Assembly (NCBI RefSeq): GCF_002934685.1 | Contig: NZ_NKHL01000092.1 | Span: 1 to 64,000, forward strand | DNA length: 64,000 nucleotides | Direction of reading: 5' to 3' | DNA from: Pseudomonas bohemica | Lineage (GTDB): Bacteria; Pseudomonadota; Gammaproteobacteria; Pseudomonadales; Pseudomonadaceae | Shown here: positions 53,337 to 63,289 of the stretch, in pieces | Position numbering within the stretch: the stretch's first letter is position 1 | How the letters are laid out: each line of letters opens with the position of its first letter | Position numbers and translations under genes: made by a program | The notes under the pieces: generated by a model | Database searches by the model: none | The model's input: the letters and a program-made list of their open reading frames with translations, nothing else | Told to the model about the DNA's origin: nothing

Positions 53337-53430
53337 CTGTGGAAGCGAGCTTGCTCGCGAAGCCTTTGGTACCTGCGACCCACTTCACAGCCCATACCTT
53401 CGCATTCGCGAGCATGCTCGCTCCTACAAT
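53337..53430. repeat. REP-type hairpin (GTGGAAGCGAGCTTGCTCGCGAA variant)
   Basis: GAGCTTGCTCGCGAA and TTCGCGAGCATGCTCGCTCC arms between convergent genes; variant of the main family with G:C rather than A:T at two arm positions. Confidence 0.75.
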
Positions 53431-53445
53431 GGATCTACCTGGTCG

Positions 53446-56148
53446 CTAGCGCTTCACCTTTTTCGGCGGCAACGGCAGTGGGGCGAACAGGGCTTCGATG
53501 TCGTCATCCTGCAGCCTCCAGTCCCCAGCCGTGCGGCCATCCAGCACACCGGACGCCAACGCCGACTTCTCCTGCTGCAGGTGCTGGATTTTCTCCTCCA
53601 CCGTGCCCCGGGCGATCATCTTGTAGACGAACACCGGCTTCTCCTGGCCGATGCGATAAGCGCGGTCGGTGGCCTGGTTTTCCGCCGCCGGGTTCCACCA
53701 CGGATCGTAATGAATCACCGTATCAGCGGCGGTCAGGTTCAACCCCGTACCTCCGGCCTTGAGACTGATCAGGAAGATCGAGCGCTTGCCGCTCTGGAAA
53801 TCCTGCACCGGCGTGCGGCGGTCCTTGGTGCGGCCGGTCAGCAAGGCGTATTCGATGCCGCGCTGGGCCAGTTCGATCTCGATCAGTTCGAGCATCGAGG
53901 TGAACTGCGAGAACAGCAGAATCTTGCGATTTTCCGCCAGCAGTTCTTCGAGCATGTCCATCAGGCTTTGCAGCTTGGCCGAACTCGACTGACGGGTGCC
54001 GCTCGGCGCACCGTTGACCAGGCGCAAGTCGCAACAGACCTGACGCAACTTGAGCAAGGCTTCGAGAATGATGATCTGGCTGCGCGCCACGCCTTTGCGG
54101 GTGATCTCGTCGCGGACTTTCTTGTCCATCGCCAGGCGCATGGTCTCGTAGACATCCCGCTGGGCATCGTTGAGTTCGACCCAATGCACGATCTCGGTCT
54201 TGGGTGGCAGCTCGGTGGCGACCTGCTCCTTGGTGCGGCGCAGCAGAAACGGCTTGATCCGCGCATTCAGATGCTGCAAACGCGCCTCGTCACCGAGCTT
54301 CTCGATGGGCGTGCGGTAGTTGCTGCTGAACTGCTTGGCATCGCCCAGCCAGCCTGGCATCAGGAAATGAAACAGCGACCACAGCTCGCCCAGGTGGTTT
54401 TCCAGCGGAGTGCCACTCAGGCACAGGCGCTGACGGGCATTGAGCTGGCGCGCCGCCTGAGCCGCCTTGCTATTGGGGTTCTTGATGTACTGCGCTTCAT
54501 CGAGCACCAGTACATGCAGCAGTTGTTTGCTCAGCAGTTCGACGTCACGGGGCAGAAGCGCGTAGGTCGTCAGGATCACGTCGTAATCCTGCAGGCTTTC
54601 GTATTCCTGATGCCGATTGGCGCCGTACAGCGCCAGCACATTGAGCTGCGGCGTGAAATGTTTGGCCTCGTCCATCCAGTTAGGGATCAGGCTGGTGGGC
54701 ATCACCACCAACGCCGGATGATCGAGACGTCCGGCCTGTTTTTCCATCAACAGATGGGCAAGGGTCTGCAGGGTCTTGCCCAGGCCCATGTCATCGGCCA
54801 GCACGCCGCCGACTTCCAGTTCACGCAGGGCCTGCATCCAGCTCAGACCGTCAAGTTGATACGGCCGCAGTTTGGCGTTCAGGCCCTTGGGCACCTTGAC
54901 CCTGGCGTTCTTGATATTCACCAGTCGCTCGGAGAACTGCCTAAGCCGGTCGCCGCCTTGCCACACCAGCGGCATGTCGTCGAGCTGCTTGAGGCGCGCG
55001 GCATCGGCGGTGTTAAGACGAATGGCATCGTTGCCGTCTTCGCGCCAGTAAAAATCGCCGAGGGTCGCCAACACGGTTTTCAGTCGGCCATACGGAAGCG
55101 CTACCTGAATCGGCCCGCCGCCGCGCTGGGTGAAATGATTGAGCTGCACCAGCAACTGTTCGTCATCGCGGCGTTTGGCAATGCCGGCCAGGGTCATCAA
55201 TTCCGGGTGGGTGCGCAGCAGGTTGATCAGGATCGGCAACAGGCTCAGGCGCTCGCCGTTGACGATGATGCCCAGTTCCAGATCGAACCAGTCACGCTCA
55301 GGTTCTTCCTCGACTACCGCATACCAGTCGTCCACCGGTGTCACGTCGAAGCCGAAATCGTCGTTCATCTCGACCTGCCAGCCCTGTTCACGCAGCTTGG
55401 GCAGTTCGTCGAGCATGAAACTCAGCCAGGCCTTGTCGGTGGGCAGTTCGAACATTTCCCCGGCGCTGTCAGGCAAAGCCTTGCTCTGACGGGTGGCGAT
55501 GCGAAAACCGATTTCCTGCAACTGTTTGCGATATTGCCCTTCGCGGTCGAGATGACGGCGCAGGCGCAGGGTTTCATCGCTCAGGTGACGCACGATGTCG
55601 CTGGACCGGCCGGGGCTGGGCATGCCCGAGGCATAGAACTCGTCGTAGCGAAACGCCAATGCGGCACGATGCTGAATATGCCGCTGCATCTTGCCGTTGC
55701 GCGGCTCATAGGCGCTGAATTCGAAGCTGGCCAGGATCAGGCGAGGTTGAGGCTCGACGTCGGCAATGACCCGTTCGGGCAATGCCGGTTTTTCGGCCTT
55801 GGGCATTCGAGTAATGGTTTGCTGATCCACCGACGCCAGAATGCCGGATATGTTCTCCGGGTCGTGCAGGAAGAACAGCGCCGCCGCACAGTGCTTGCAA
55901 TTGTTTCTGACCGGGCAGGTACAGGTGCCGACGACGAAATGGCGGGTGCGGTCGGAGTCTTTGAATTGCAGGGTCTGGGTGTAGATTTCCAGGCCCGATC
56001 CACGGCAGACAGTACGAACCAGATCGGGGCTTACGTGCTGGAGCATGACGCGTTTCTGCCGGGCGTAGTCGAGCCCGCGCTCCACACTCTGCGCCTTGAA
56101 CAACGGTTCCCATGGCAGGGCCAGGGCTTTTTCCAATAGGGATGACAC
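53446..56148 (-). CDS. SNF2-family helicase with SWIM zinc finger
   Basis: 900 residues. Near residues 75-90 the SWIM zinc finger is CTCPVRNNCKHCAA (CxC...CxH). The helicase core begins with ADDMGLGKTLQTLAHLL (Walker A, about residue 453), then DEAQYIKN (about 549), and SWI2/SNF2 motif VI near QATDRAYRIGQ (about 829). Likely an ATP-dependent double-stranded DNA translocase or RNA polymerase recycling factor, similar to RapA or bacterial SNF2 proteins. Specific role unknown. Confidence 0.9.
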   Translation of the reverse strand: MSSLLEKALALPWEPLFKAQSVERGLDYARQKRVMLQHVSPDLVRTVCRGSGLEIYTQTLQFKDSDRTRHFVVGTCTCPVRNNCKHCAAALFFLHDPENISGILASVDQQTITRMPKAEKPALPERVIADVEPQPRLILASFEFSAYEPRNGKMQRHIQHRAALAFRYDEFYASGMPSPGRSSDIVRHLSDETLRLRRHLDREGQYRKQLQEIGFRIATRQSKALPDSAGEMFELPTDKAWLSFMLDELPKLREQGWQVEMNDDFGFDVTPVDDWYAVVEEEPERDWFDLELGIIVNGERLSLLPILINLLRTHPELMTLAGIAKRRDDEQLLVQLNHFTQRGGGPIQVALPYGRLKTVLATLGDFYWREDGNDAIRLNTADAARLKQLDDMPLVWQGGDRLRQFSERLVNIKNARVKVPKGLNAKLRPYQLDGLSWMQALRELEVGGVLADDMGLGKTLQTLAHLLMEKQAGRLDHPALVVMPTSLIPNWMDEAKHFTPQLNVLALYGANRHQEYESLQDYDVILTTYALLPRDVELLSKQLLHVLVLDEAQYIKNPNSKAAQAARQLNARQRLCLSGTPLENHLGELWSLFHFLMPGWLGDAKQFSSNYRTPIEKLGDEARLQHLNARIKPFLLRRTKEQVATELPPKTEIVHWVELNDAQRDVYETMRLAMDKKVRDEITRKGVARSQIIILEALLKLRQVCCDLRLVNGAPSGTRQSSSAKLQSLMDMLEELLAENRKILLFSQFTSMLELIEIELAQRGIEYALLTGRTKDRRTPVQDFQSGKRSIFLISLKAGGTGLNLTAADTVIHYDPWWNPAAENQATDRAYRIGQEKPVFVYKMIARGTVEEKIQHLQQEKSALASGVLDGRTAGDWRLQDDDIEALFAPLPLPPKKVKR

Positions 56149-56161
56149 GTCTTGCCCTACG

Positions 56162-56698
56162 TCAACGCGGTGCTTGAAGAGGAGAAACCTTGATCAACAA
56201 GGCCAGGCTGCCATTGTCCATGTAGGTCAATTCGCCGTTCCTGACCCGGGTCGCCTGACGCATGCGTTCACTGGTAACCAGCACACCATGATCGTCGAGC
56301 TGATTGACCCAGAAATTGGCGTCGATGTCCGTGAAGCGCGCCAGGCCCAGGCTCACCGTGCCCTCGATGGGGTAGTGACCGAATTGCTCCTGGCCGCTGC
56401 TGATGGCCACCTTGCTCGGCGTGGCGCTCAAATCCTGTTGCCAGGCACGATGCAGCAACACCTTGTAGCCATCGCTTGCTTCGAGTTTGCCCACCAGATT
56501 ATCCAGCGCCGTCGGGGTCTGATTGTCGGCCCCCAACTTCTGCGCGCCAGCGTCCCAGTCTTCCGGCGACGCCTGATTGGTGGCTGCCGGCTCACCGTTC
56601 TGACGGAACAGAATCAGCTCCACCTGATAGGTGCCATCGGCGAAGGCTAAAGGGGCGATCAGCACCAGCAGCAGGGTGAGCGAGCGAAGCACACGCAT
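56162..56698 (-). CDS. csiV: CsiV family protein (cell-shape/integrity)
   Basis: 178 residues from the ATG at 56698, AAGGA upstream. Sec signal peptide (LLLVLIAPLAFA), then a domain opening YQVELILFRQNGE, typical of CsiV. CsiV in Vibrio and related bacteria is a periplasmic peptidoglycan-binding protein that regulates LPO-activated PBP1a. Nine bases after mfd on the same strand, as in other pseudomonads. Confidence 0.82.
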   Translation of the reverse strand: MRVLRSLTLLLVLIAPLAFADGTYQVELILFRQNGEPAATNQASPEDWDAGAQKLGADNQTPTALDNLVGKLEASDGYKVLLHRAWQQDLSATPSKVAISSGQEQFGHYPIEGTVSLGLARFTDIDANFWVNQLDDHGVLVTSERMRQATRVRNGELTYMDNGSLALLIKVSPLQAPR

Positions 56699-56707
56699 GG
56701 ACAATCC

Positions 56708-59700
56708 TTAAGCCGATTTTGTGGAGGGCAGCGGGGTCAGGCGCTCGAACAGCGCTTCGATCGTAGTGAAACGCTCCTCGGGACGCTCCATCGGCACCAT
56801 GAATTTGAACTGCGTGGCGCCTTCGAATTTGTAACGCTTGGGCTGCCCCTGAATCAGCTTGATCAGCGTCAACGGGTCTACCGGCGTATCGGCAGCGAAT
56901 TCGATTCGCCCACCCTGTGGCCCGGCATCCACCTTCTTGATGCCCAATTGCTCGGCCTTGAGCTTGAGCGAGGTCATGCGCACCAGGTTCTTGGTGGGTT
57001 CCGGCAGCAGGCCGAAGCGGTCGATCATCTCTACTTGCAGGTCCTTGAGACCTTCCTCGTCGGCGGCGTTGGCGATGCGTTTATACAGAATCAGCCGCGC
57101 GTGCACGTCCGGCAGGTAGTCTTCCGGGATCAGCCCCGGCACCCGCAGGTTGACCTCTGGTCCGCCGCCCAGCGGCTGATCCAGATTCGGCTGCTCGCCC
57201 TTACGGATCGACTTCACCGCGCGTTCGAGCATTTCCATATACAGGGTGAAACCCACGGCCTGTATCTGCCCGCTCTGGCCTTCGCCCAGCAGCTCGCCGG
57301 CACCACGGATTTCCAGGTCGTTGGTCGCCAGCACGAAGCCAGCACCCAAATCCTGGGTGTTGGCGATGGCTTCCAGCCGTTTTTCGGCATCCGGCGTGAT
57401 CTGCTTGCGTGGCGGCGTCAACAGGTAGGCATAGGCCTGGTGGTGACTGCGCCCGACCCGACCGCGCAACTGGTGCAGCTGGGCCAGACCGAACTTGTCG
57501 GCGCGCTCGATGATGATGGTGTTGGCGCTCGGCACGTCGATGCCGGTCTCGATGATGGTCGAGGCGATCAGCACGTTGAAACGCTTGTGGTAGAAGTCGC
57601 TCATCACCTGTTCGAGATCGCGTTCGTGCATCTGCCCGTGGCCGATGCCGATCCGCGCTTCCGGTACCAGTTCGGCCAGGTCGGCGGCGCATTTCTCGAT
57701 GGTCTTCACATCGTTGTGCAGGTAGTACACCTGACCACCGCGCAACAGCTCACGCAGCAACGCCTCTTTCACGGTCGGCTTGTTCTGCTCCATGACGAAG
57801 GTGCGTACCGACAGCCGGCGCGCAGGCGGGGTGGCGATGATCGACAGGTCGCGCATGCCGGCTACGGCCATGTTCAGGGTGCGCGGAATCGGCGTCGCGG
57901 TCAGGGTCAGGATGTCGACTTCGCTGCGCAGGGCCTTGAGCTGTTCTTTCTGACGAACACCAAAACGGTGCTCTTCGTCGATGATCACCAGCCCCAGGTT
58001 CTTGATCTTGACGTCGTCCTGCAGCAGCTTGTGGGTGCCGATGACGATGTCAATCTTGCCCTCGGCCAGATCCGCCACGGCGGCGTTGATCTCCTTGGTC
58101 GACTTGAAGCGGCTCATCACTTCGACCGTTACCGGCCAGTCGGCGAAGCGGTCGCGGAAGCTGTTGTAGTGCTGCTGGGCGAGCAGGGTGGTCGGCACCA
58201 GAATCGCCACTTGTCTGCCGCCATGCACGGCAATGAATGCCGCGCGCATGGCCACCTCAGTCTTGCCGAACCCCACATCCCCGCACACCAGGCGGTCCAT
58301 TGGCTTGGGCGCGAGCATGTCGGCGCGCACCGCTTCGATGGTGGTCTGCTGGTCCGGAGTTTCCTCGAACGGGAAGCCGGCGCTGAAGGTCTCGTAATCC
58401 AGCTTGGGGTCGGCGAAGGCGTAACCTTCGCGGGCCGCGCGGCGGGCATAGATGTCGAGCAGTTCCGCAGCCACGTCGCGCACCTGTTCGGCGGCCTTGC
58501 GCTTGGCTTTCTGCCAGGCTTCGGAACCCAGGCGATGCAGCGGCGCCAGTTCGTCGTCACTGCCGGTGTAGCGCGCGATCAGATGCAGGTTGGCGACCGG
58601 GACATACAGCTTGGCGTCCTCGGCGTAGGCCAGCATCAGGAATTCGGCGACCTGATTTTCCACTTCCAGTGTCGCCAGCCCCAGATAGCGACCCACGCCA
58701 TGATCGATATGCACCACCGGCGCGCCTTCACGCAGCTCGGCGAGGTTCTTGATCACCGCATCGCTGGAGTGGCCGTCCATGCGCTTTTCGCGACGACGGC
58801 GCTGCATCACTCGCTGACCGAACAGCGGGCTTTCGGCGACCAGCGCCAGCGCCGGTTGCTCCAGCACCAGGCCTTCGTCCAGCGGCGCGATGGTGATTGC
58901 CAGGCGCTCTTTGCTGTCGACGAATTCCTGCCAGCTGTCGAGGGTTTTCGGGCGCAGCTTCAGACGTTCGAGCAGCTCCAGCAGCACTTCGCGGCGGCCG
59001 GCGGATTCGGCGGTAAACAGCACCCGACCGGGGAACTCGTCGAGGAAGCTCGAGAGCGCCGCCAGCGGCTGACTGGCCTTGGCTTCGATGGCCAGATCCG
59101 GCAGCGGCTGGGCTGGGAAGCGCTCGCGGCCGATGCCGGTATCGACGTCGTCCTGACTGGTGACCACCCGCGGCCAGGTCTTCAGGCGGGCGAAGCAGTC
59201 TTCCACCGGCAGGAACAGCTCGGCAGGGGGAAGCAATGGTCGATCAGGATCGACGCGGCGTTCTTCATAACGATTGCGTACGTCCTTCCAGAAGGTTTGC
59301 GCCGCCGCTTCGATCCCCGGCAGCGAGAACACTTGGGTGTCCTGGGGCAGGTAGTCGAACAGGGTGGAGGTTTCTTCGAAGAACAGCGGGATGTAGTACT
59401 CGATGCCGGCGGGGGTAATGCCGCTGTTCAGGTCCTGGAAGATCGGGCTGCGGCGGAAGTCGACATCGAAGCGCTCGCGGAAACGCGCCTTGAAACGGGT
59501 GACCGCTTCTTTCTGCAGCGGGAACTCCTTGGCCGGCAGCAGGCGTACCGAATCGACCTTGTCGATGGAGCGTTGGGTTTCCGGCTCGAAGGTGCGCAGG
59601 GTTTCGATTTCATCGTCGAACAGATCGATGCGGTAGGGCAGTTTGCTGCCCATCGGGAACAGATCGATCAGCGCGCCGCGAACCGTGAATTCGCCGTGCT

Positions 59701-60172
59701 CGTAGACCGTGTCGACGTAGCGATAGCCGCTGGCTTCGAGCCGCGTTCGCATCGCCTCGACATCGAGCTTCTGACCGACGTCGAGCACCAGGCTGCTGCC
59801 AAGCAGGAATTTGGTCGGCGCCAGACGATGCAAGGCCGTGGTGATCGGCACCACCAGCACGCCATGTTCCAGCTCCGGGAGCCTATAAAGGCTGGCGATG
59901 CGCTGGGAAATGATGTCCTGGTGAGGCGAGAACAGGTCGTAGGGCAGGGTTTCCCAGTCGGGGAAATGCAGCACCGGGAGGTTTGGGGCGAAAAACTTCA
60001 GTTCCTGCTCCATCCGCTCGGCGCTCTGGCTGTCGGCGGTCAAAAGCAGGGTGAAGCGTTTCGCGGCGCTTGCAGCCTCGGCAACGGCCAGACTTTGAGC
60101 GGCACCGGGCAGGTTGCCCCAATGTTGTTTGCCTGCGGCAGCAGGAAGAATCGGTAGGCGCAGAACGGGCAC
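56708..60172 (-). CDS. mfd: transcription-repair coupling factor Mfd
   Basis: 1154 residues, full length, with a GTG start at 60172. N-terminal UvrB-like module, the CarD-type RNA-polymerase-interaction domain (VHIDHGVGRYLGLATLEV), then RecG-like helicase motifs: GDVGFGKTEVAMRAAF (about 630), DEEHRFGV (about 734) and RGRVGRSHHQAYAYLL. TRG and C-terminal regulatory domains follow. It removes stalled RNA polymerase and recruits UvrA. Divergent from gapB. Confidence 0.97.
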   Translation of the reverse strand: MPVLRLPILPAAAGKQHWGNLPGAAQSLAVAEAASAAKRFTLLLTADSQSAERMEQELKFFAPNLPVLHFPDWETLPYDLFSPHQDIISQRIASLYRLPELEHGVLVVPITTALHRLAPTKFLLGSSLVLDVGQKLDVEAMRTRLEASGYRYVDTVYEHGEFTVRGALIDLFPMGSKLPYRIDLFDDEIETLRTFEPETQRSIDKVDSVRLLPAKEFPLQKEAVTRFKARFRERFDVDFRRSPIFQDLNSGITPAGIEYYIPLFFEETSTLFDYLPQDTQVFSLPGIEAAAQTFWKDVRNRYEERRVDPDRPLLPPAELFLPVEDCFARLKTWPRVVTSQDDVDTGIGRERFPAQPLPDLAIEAKASQPLAALSSFLDEFPGRVLFTAESAGRREVLLELLERLKLRPKTLDSWQEFVDSKERLAITIAPLDEGLVLEQPALALVAESPLFGQRVMQRRRREKRMDGHSSDAVIKNLAELREGAPVVHIDHGVGRYLGLATLEVENQVAEFLMLAYAEDAKLYVPVANLHLIARYTGSDDELAPLHRLGSEAWQKAKRKAAEQVRDVAAELLDIYARRAAREGYAFADPKLDYETFSAGFPFEETPDQQTTIEAVRADMLAPKPMDRLVCGDVGFGKTEVAMRAAFIAVHGGRQVAILVPTTLLAQQHYNSFRDRFADWPVTVEVMSRFKSTKEINAAVADLAEGKIDIVIGTHKLLQDDVKIKNLGLVIIDEEHRFGVRQKEQLKALRSEVDILTLTATPIPRTLNMAVAGMRDLSIIATPPARRLSVRTFVMEQNKPTVKEALLRELLRGGQVYYLHNDVKTIEKCAADLAELVPEARIGIGHGQMHERDLEQVMSDFYHKRFNVLIASTIIETGIDVPSANTIIIERADKFGLAQLHQLRGRVGRSHHQAYAYLLTPPRKQITPDAEKRLEAIANTQDLGAGFVLATNDLEIRGAGELLGEGQSGQIQAVGFTLYMEMLERAVKSIRKGEQPNLDQPLGGGPEVNLRVPGLIPEDYLPDVHARLILYKRIANAADEEGLKDLQVEMIDRFGLLPEPTKNLVRMTSLKLKAEQLGIKKVDAGPQGGRIEFAADTPVDPLTLIKLIQGQPKRYKFEGATQFKFMVPMERPEERFTTIEALFERLTPLPSTKSA

Positions 60173-60288
60173 GGAAGATAGAGCTCCAGGCGTTGCGGCA
60201 AAGCCGGGGATTGTAACTAAATCGGGAATCCGCTGTCAGTTTTGTGCTCGCCGAATTATGTAGTGCCCGGAAGGTTCAAAAGTCCGGA

Positions 60289-60317
60289 TTGCTCATAAAC
60301 AAAGGCTTGGGCATAAT
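60289..60317 (+). promoter_or_regulatory. sigma-70 promoter of gapB
   Basis: TTGCTC (60289-60294) and CATAAT (60312-60317), spacer 17 bases, 40 bases before the GTG start. Confidence 0.6.
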
Positions 60318-60356
60318 GTAGTCCCTTTTTTCAGCCCCTACATGTGGAAGGTTCCC

Positions 60357-61805
60357 GTGACTCAGAAGCCCGACCAGTGTCTTGGTGAATGGATCGATCG
60401 TGAAGCGCTCGCCGAGGCGATGATCCCGCTTATCGGTCAGCTCTACCGCAATAACAACGTGGTGAGTTCGATCTATGGCCGCACCCTGATCAACCGTTCA
60501 GTGATCGCGATTCTCAAAGCGCACCGCTTTGCGCGTCATCGTCAAGCCGACGCAACCGAGTTGTCCGTACACGAAACTTTCCCGCTCATCAAAGCGATGA
60601 GCGAGCTCAAACTGGGTGCCGCTTCGGTGGACCTGGGCAAGCTGGCCGTCAAATACAAAACCGAAGCCAATGGCCGCACTGCCGAGCAGTTCGTTCGTGA
60701 GGAAATGGCCGAAATCGTTGGTCAGCAGAATTCGGGCGCCCGTAAAGGTACCGACGTCGTGCTGTACGGTTTCGGCCGTATCGGTCGTCTGCTGGCGCGC
60801 ATCCTGATCGAGAAAACCGGTGGCGGCGACGGTCTGCGTCTGCGCGCCATCGTCGTGCGCAAAGGCGCCGAGAACGATCTGGTCAAGCGCGCTAGCCTGC
60901 TGCGTCGTGATTCGGTTCACGGCCCGTTCGACGGTACCATCACCATCGACGAAGCCAATAACACCATCAGCGCCAACGGCAACCTGATTCAGGTGATCTA
61001 CGCCAAGAGCCCGACCGAGGTGGATTACACTCAGTACGGTATCAAGGACGCGTTGCTGGTCGACAACACCGGCGTATGGCGCGACGCCGACGGCCTGGGC
61101 CAGCACCTGCAATGCCCTGGCATCGATCGCGTGGTGCTGACCGCACCGGGCAAAGGCAAGCTGAAGAACATCGTGCACGGCATCAACCATCAGCAGATCA
61201 CCGCTGACGACAAGATCATCTCCGCGGCGTCCTGCACCACCAACGCCATCGTTCCGGTGCTCAAGGCCATCAACGACAAGTACGGCATCGTCAATGGTCA
61301 CGTCGAAACGGTTCACTCGTACACCAACGACCAGAACCTGATCGACAACTTCCACAAAGGCGATCGTCGTGGCCGCAGCGCCGCGCTGAACATGGTCATC
61401 ACCGAAACCGGCGCAGCGACTGCGGCTGCCAAGGCGCTGCCTGAGCTGGCCGGCAAGCTGACCGGCAACGCGATTCGTGTGCCGACGCCGAACGTGTCGA
61501 TGGCGATCCTCAACCTGAACCTCGACTGCGCCACCACGCGCGAAGAAGTGAACGAATACCTGCGCCACACCGCGCTGTATTCGGACCTGCACAAGCAGAT
61601 TGACTTCGTGAACTCCCAGGAAGTGGTATCCACCGACTTCGTTGGCTCGCGTCACGCCGGTGTGGTCGATGCCGAAGCGACCATCGTCAACGACAACCGC
61701 GTCGTGCTGTACGTCTGGTACGACAACGAGTTTGGTTACAGCTGCCAGGTGGTACGTGTGATGGAAGACATGGCTGGGATCAACCCGCCAGCATTCCCGA
61801 AATAA
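60357..61805 (+). CDS. gapB: glyceraldehyde-3-phosphate dehydrogenase, long type (PA3001-like)
   Basis: 482 residues from GTG at 60357 (GGAAGG upstream; the ATG at 60342 overlaps that site and is less likely). NAD-binding GFGRIGR (about residue 138) and catalytic Cys in SAASCTTNAI (about 291). An N-terminal extension of about 125 residues beyond standard GAPDH is a feature of this pseudomonad paralogue, encoded next to mfd. It probably works in gluconeogenesis. Terminator hairpin follows. Confidence 0.93.
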   Translation: MTQKPDQCLGEWIDREALAEAMIPLIGQLYRNNNVVSSIYGRTLINRSVIAILKAHRFARHRQADATELSVHETFPLIKAMSELKLGAASVDLGKLAVKYKTEANGRTAEQFVREEMAEIVGQQNSGARKGTDVVLYGFGRIGRLLARILIEKTGGGDGLRLRAIVVRKGAENDLVKRASLLRRDSVHGPFDGTITIDEANNTISANGNLIQVIYAKSPTEVDYTQYGIKDALLVDNTGVWRDADGLGQHLQCPGIDRVVLTAPGKGKLKNIVHGINHQQITADDKIISAASCTTNAIVPVLKAINDKYGIVNGHVETVHSYTNDQNLIDNFHKGDRRGRSAALNMVITETGAATAAAKALPELAGKLTGNAIRVPTPNVSMAILNLNLDCATTREEVNEYLRHTALYSDLHKQIDFVNSQEVVSTDFVGSRHAGVVDAEATIVNDNRVVLYVWYDNEFGYSCQVVRVMEDMAGINPPAFPK

Positions 61806-61846
61806 CGAGAGCTGCGAGCTGCAAGTTACGAGCTGTAAGCTGAAGC

Positions 61847-61886
61847 AAAAGCGCCACGACCGGCCCAGCGGGTTGTGGCGTTTTTG
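61847..61886 (+). terminator. rho-independent terminator after gapB
   Basis: AAGCGCCAC pairs with GTGGCGTTT with a GC-rich loop, followed by TTTTTG. Confidence 0.75.
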
Positions 61887-61949
61887 TTCGTGTGTATTTT
61901 GTACGGTAATTGAACCGTAGCGGCCGACGATGCAGATCAGACAGAAACA

Positions 61950-61985
61950 AAAACGCCCCGAGTAGCTCGGGGCGTTTTGTTTTTT
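61950..61985. terminator. bidirectional terminator between gapB and the MFS gene
   Basis: AAAACGCCCCGAG-TAG-CTCGGGGCGTTTT, a perfect 13-bp stem with A- and T-runs on either side, suited to both converging transcripts. Confidence 0.9.
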
Positions 61986-62002
61986 CCTGCAGCTCGCCGT
62001 TT

Positions 62003-63289
62003 TTAGCTTGTCGCTGCTTCCATGCGGGTCTGACCCTTGCGGAACAGCACCAGCGTCGCGATCAGGCCCAGGACGGCGGCGCCGCTCAGCCAGATGCCAG
62101 GGGCTGCCTTGTTGTCCAGCACATGGATCAGGTAGGTACAGGCCGCCGGGGTGAAGCCACCGAAGGTCGCGGTCGCCAGGCTGTAGGCCAGGGAGAAACC
62201 GGTGGTGCGCACTTCGATCGGCATGATCTCGGTCAAGGCCACCACCATGGCGCCGTTGTATGAGCCGTACAGGAATGAAAGCCACAACTCGACCATCAGC
62301 AGATTGGCGAACGTCGGATTGGCAGTCAGCCAGGACAGGGCAGGGTATGCCGTGAAGATGGCCAGAATAGTCGCACCCAGCAGCAGGGGTTTGCGGCCGA
62401 TTTTGTCGGACACTGCTCCCATCACTGGCAACCAGATGAAGTTGGAAATACCGACGCAGACCGTGACCAGCAAAGCATCGAGATCGGACAGGTGCAGCTC
62501 GGTCTTGCCGAAGGTCGGGGTGTAGGCGGTGATGAGATAGAAGGAAACGGTGGTCATGACCACCAATGCCATGCCTGCAATGACAAGACCGAAGTTCTGA
62601 CCGATCGACCTGACTACCTCGCCCAGCGTTGGCCGGTGTTTTTTGGCACGGGCCTCGAATTCCGGCGTCTCTTCCAGCGAGCTACGGATGATGAAGATCA
62701 CCGGAACGATCAGGCAGCCGATGAGGAACGGCACGCGCCAGCCCCATTGCCCCATGTCTTCCGGACTCAACCAGTGGTTCAGGCCGACGCCCAGCAGACC
62801 TGCGAAAACCACGGCCGCTTGCTGGCTTGCGGACTGCCAGCTGACAAAGAAGCCCTTGCGGCCGGGGGTGGATATCTCGGCCAGATACACCGATACGCCT
62901 CCCAGCTCGACACCGGCGGAGAAGCCCTGAAGCAGACGACCGATCAGCACCAGCAGAGGCGCGGCAACGCCCAGGGTTGCATAGCCCGGAACGCAGGCGA
63001 TCAGCACGGTACCCATCGCCATCATGGCGAGGGTAATGACCAGGCCTTTCTTACGACCATGATGGTCAATGTAGGCACCGAGGAAGATCGCACCCAGCGG
63101 GCGCATCAGGAAGCCGGCGCCGAAGGTCGCCAGCGAAAGCATCAGCGATGCGAATTCACTGTCGGCGGGGAAGAAGGTCTTGGCGATGGCCGTGGCGTAA
63201 AAGCCGTAAACCATGAAGTCAAACATTTCAAGAAAGTTGCCGCTGACAACGCGAAAAATCGCTTTGCCTTTGCCTGTGTTCGAGGCCAT
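62003..63289 (-). CDS. MFS citrate/tricarboxylate:H+ symporter (MHS family)
   Basis: 428 residues, twelve transmembrane helices. The MHS motif [21 protein letters not shown] lies between helices 2 and 3, [14 protein letters not shown] in helix 4, and [15 protein letters not shown] at the N-terminus. This pattern is shared by CitA/TcuC carriers; citrate is the best guess, tricarballylate or another tri- or dicarboxylate possible. Single gene with a shared terminator. Confidence 0.88.
   Translation of the reverse strand: MASNTGKGKAIFRVVSGNFLEMFDFMVYGFYATAIAKTFFPADSEFASLMLSLATFGAGFLMRPLGAIFLGAYIDHHGRKKGLVITLAMMAMGTVLIACVPGYATLGVAAPLLVLIGRLLQGFSAGVELGGVSVYLAEISTPGRKGFFVSWQSASQQAAVVFAGLLGVGLNHWLSPEDMGQWGWRVPFLIGCLIVPVIFIIRSSLEETPEFEARAKKHRPTLGEVVRSIGQNFGLVIAGMALVVMTTVSFYLITAYTPTFGKTELHLSDLDALLVTVCVGISNFIWLPVMGAVSDKIGRKPLLLGATILAIFTAYPALSWLTANPTFANLLMVELWLSFLYGSYNGAMVVALTEIMPIEVRTTGFSLAYSLATATFGGFTPAACTYLIHVLDNKAAPGIWLSGAAVLGLIATLVLFRKGQTRMEAATS

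Noticed and set aside
53581..56139. 852-codon plus-strand open frame across the SNF2 helicase gene
   Set aside because: It is the mirror of the high-GC helicase gene. The translation (rich in H, R, Q, G and A with no motif) has the look of an antisense shadow, while the minus frame has all SNF2 motifs.
56948..60157. 1069-codon plus-strand open frame antisense to mfd
   Set aside because: Codon-bias shadow of mfd. The text is rich in H, Q, R and V with no domains, and the mfd frame is full length with intact motifs.
60498..62285. 595-codon minus-strand open frame across gapB and beyond
   Set aside because: Antisense to a complete GAPDH gene, crosses two terminators and shows no family motif.
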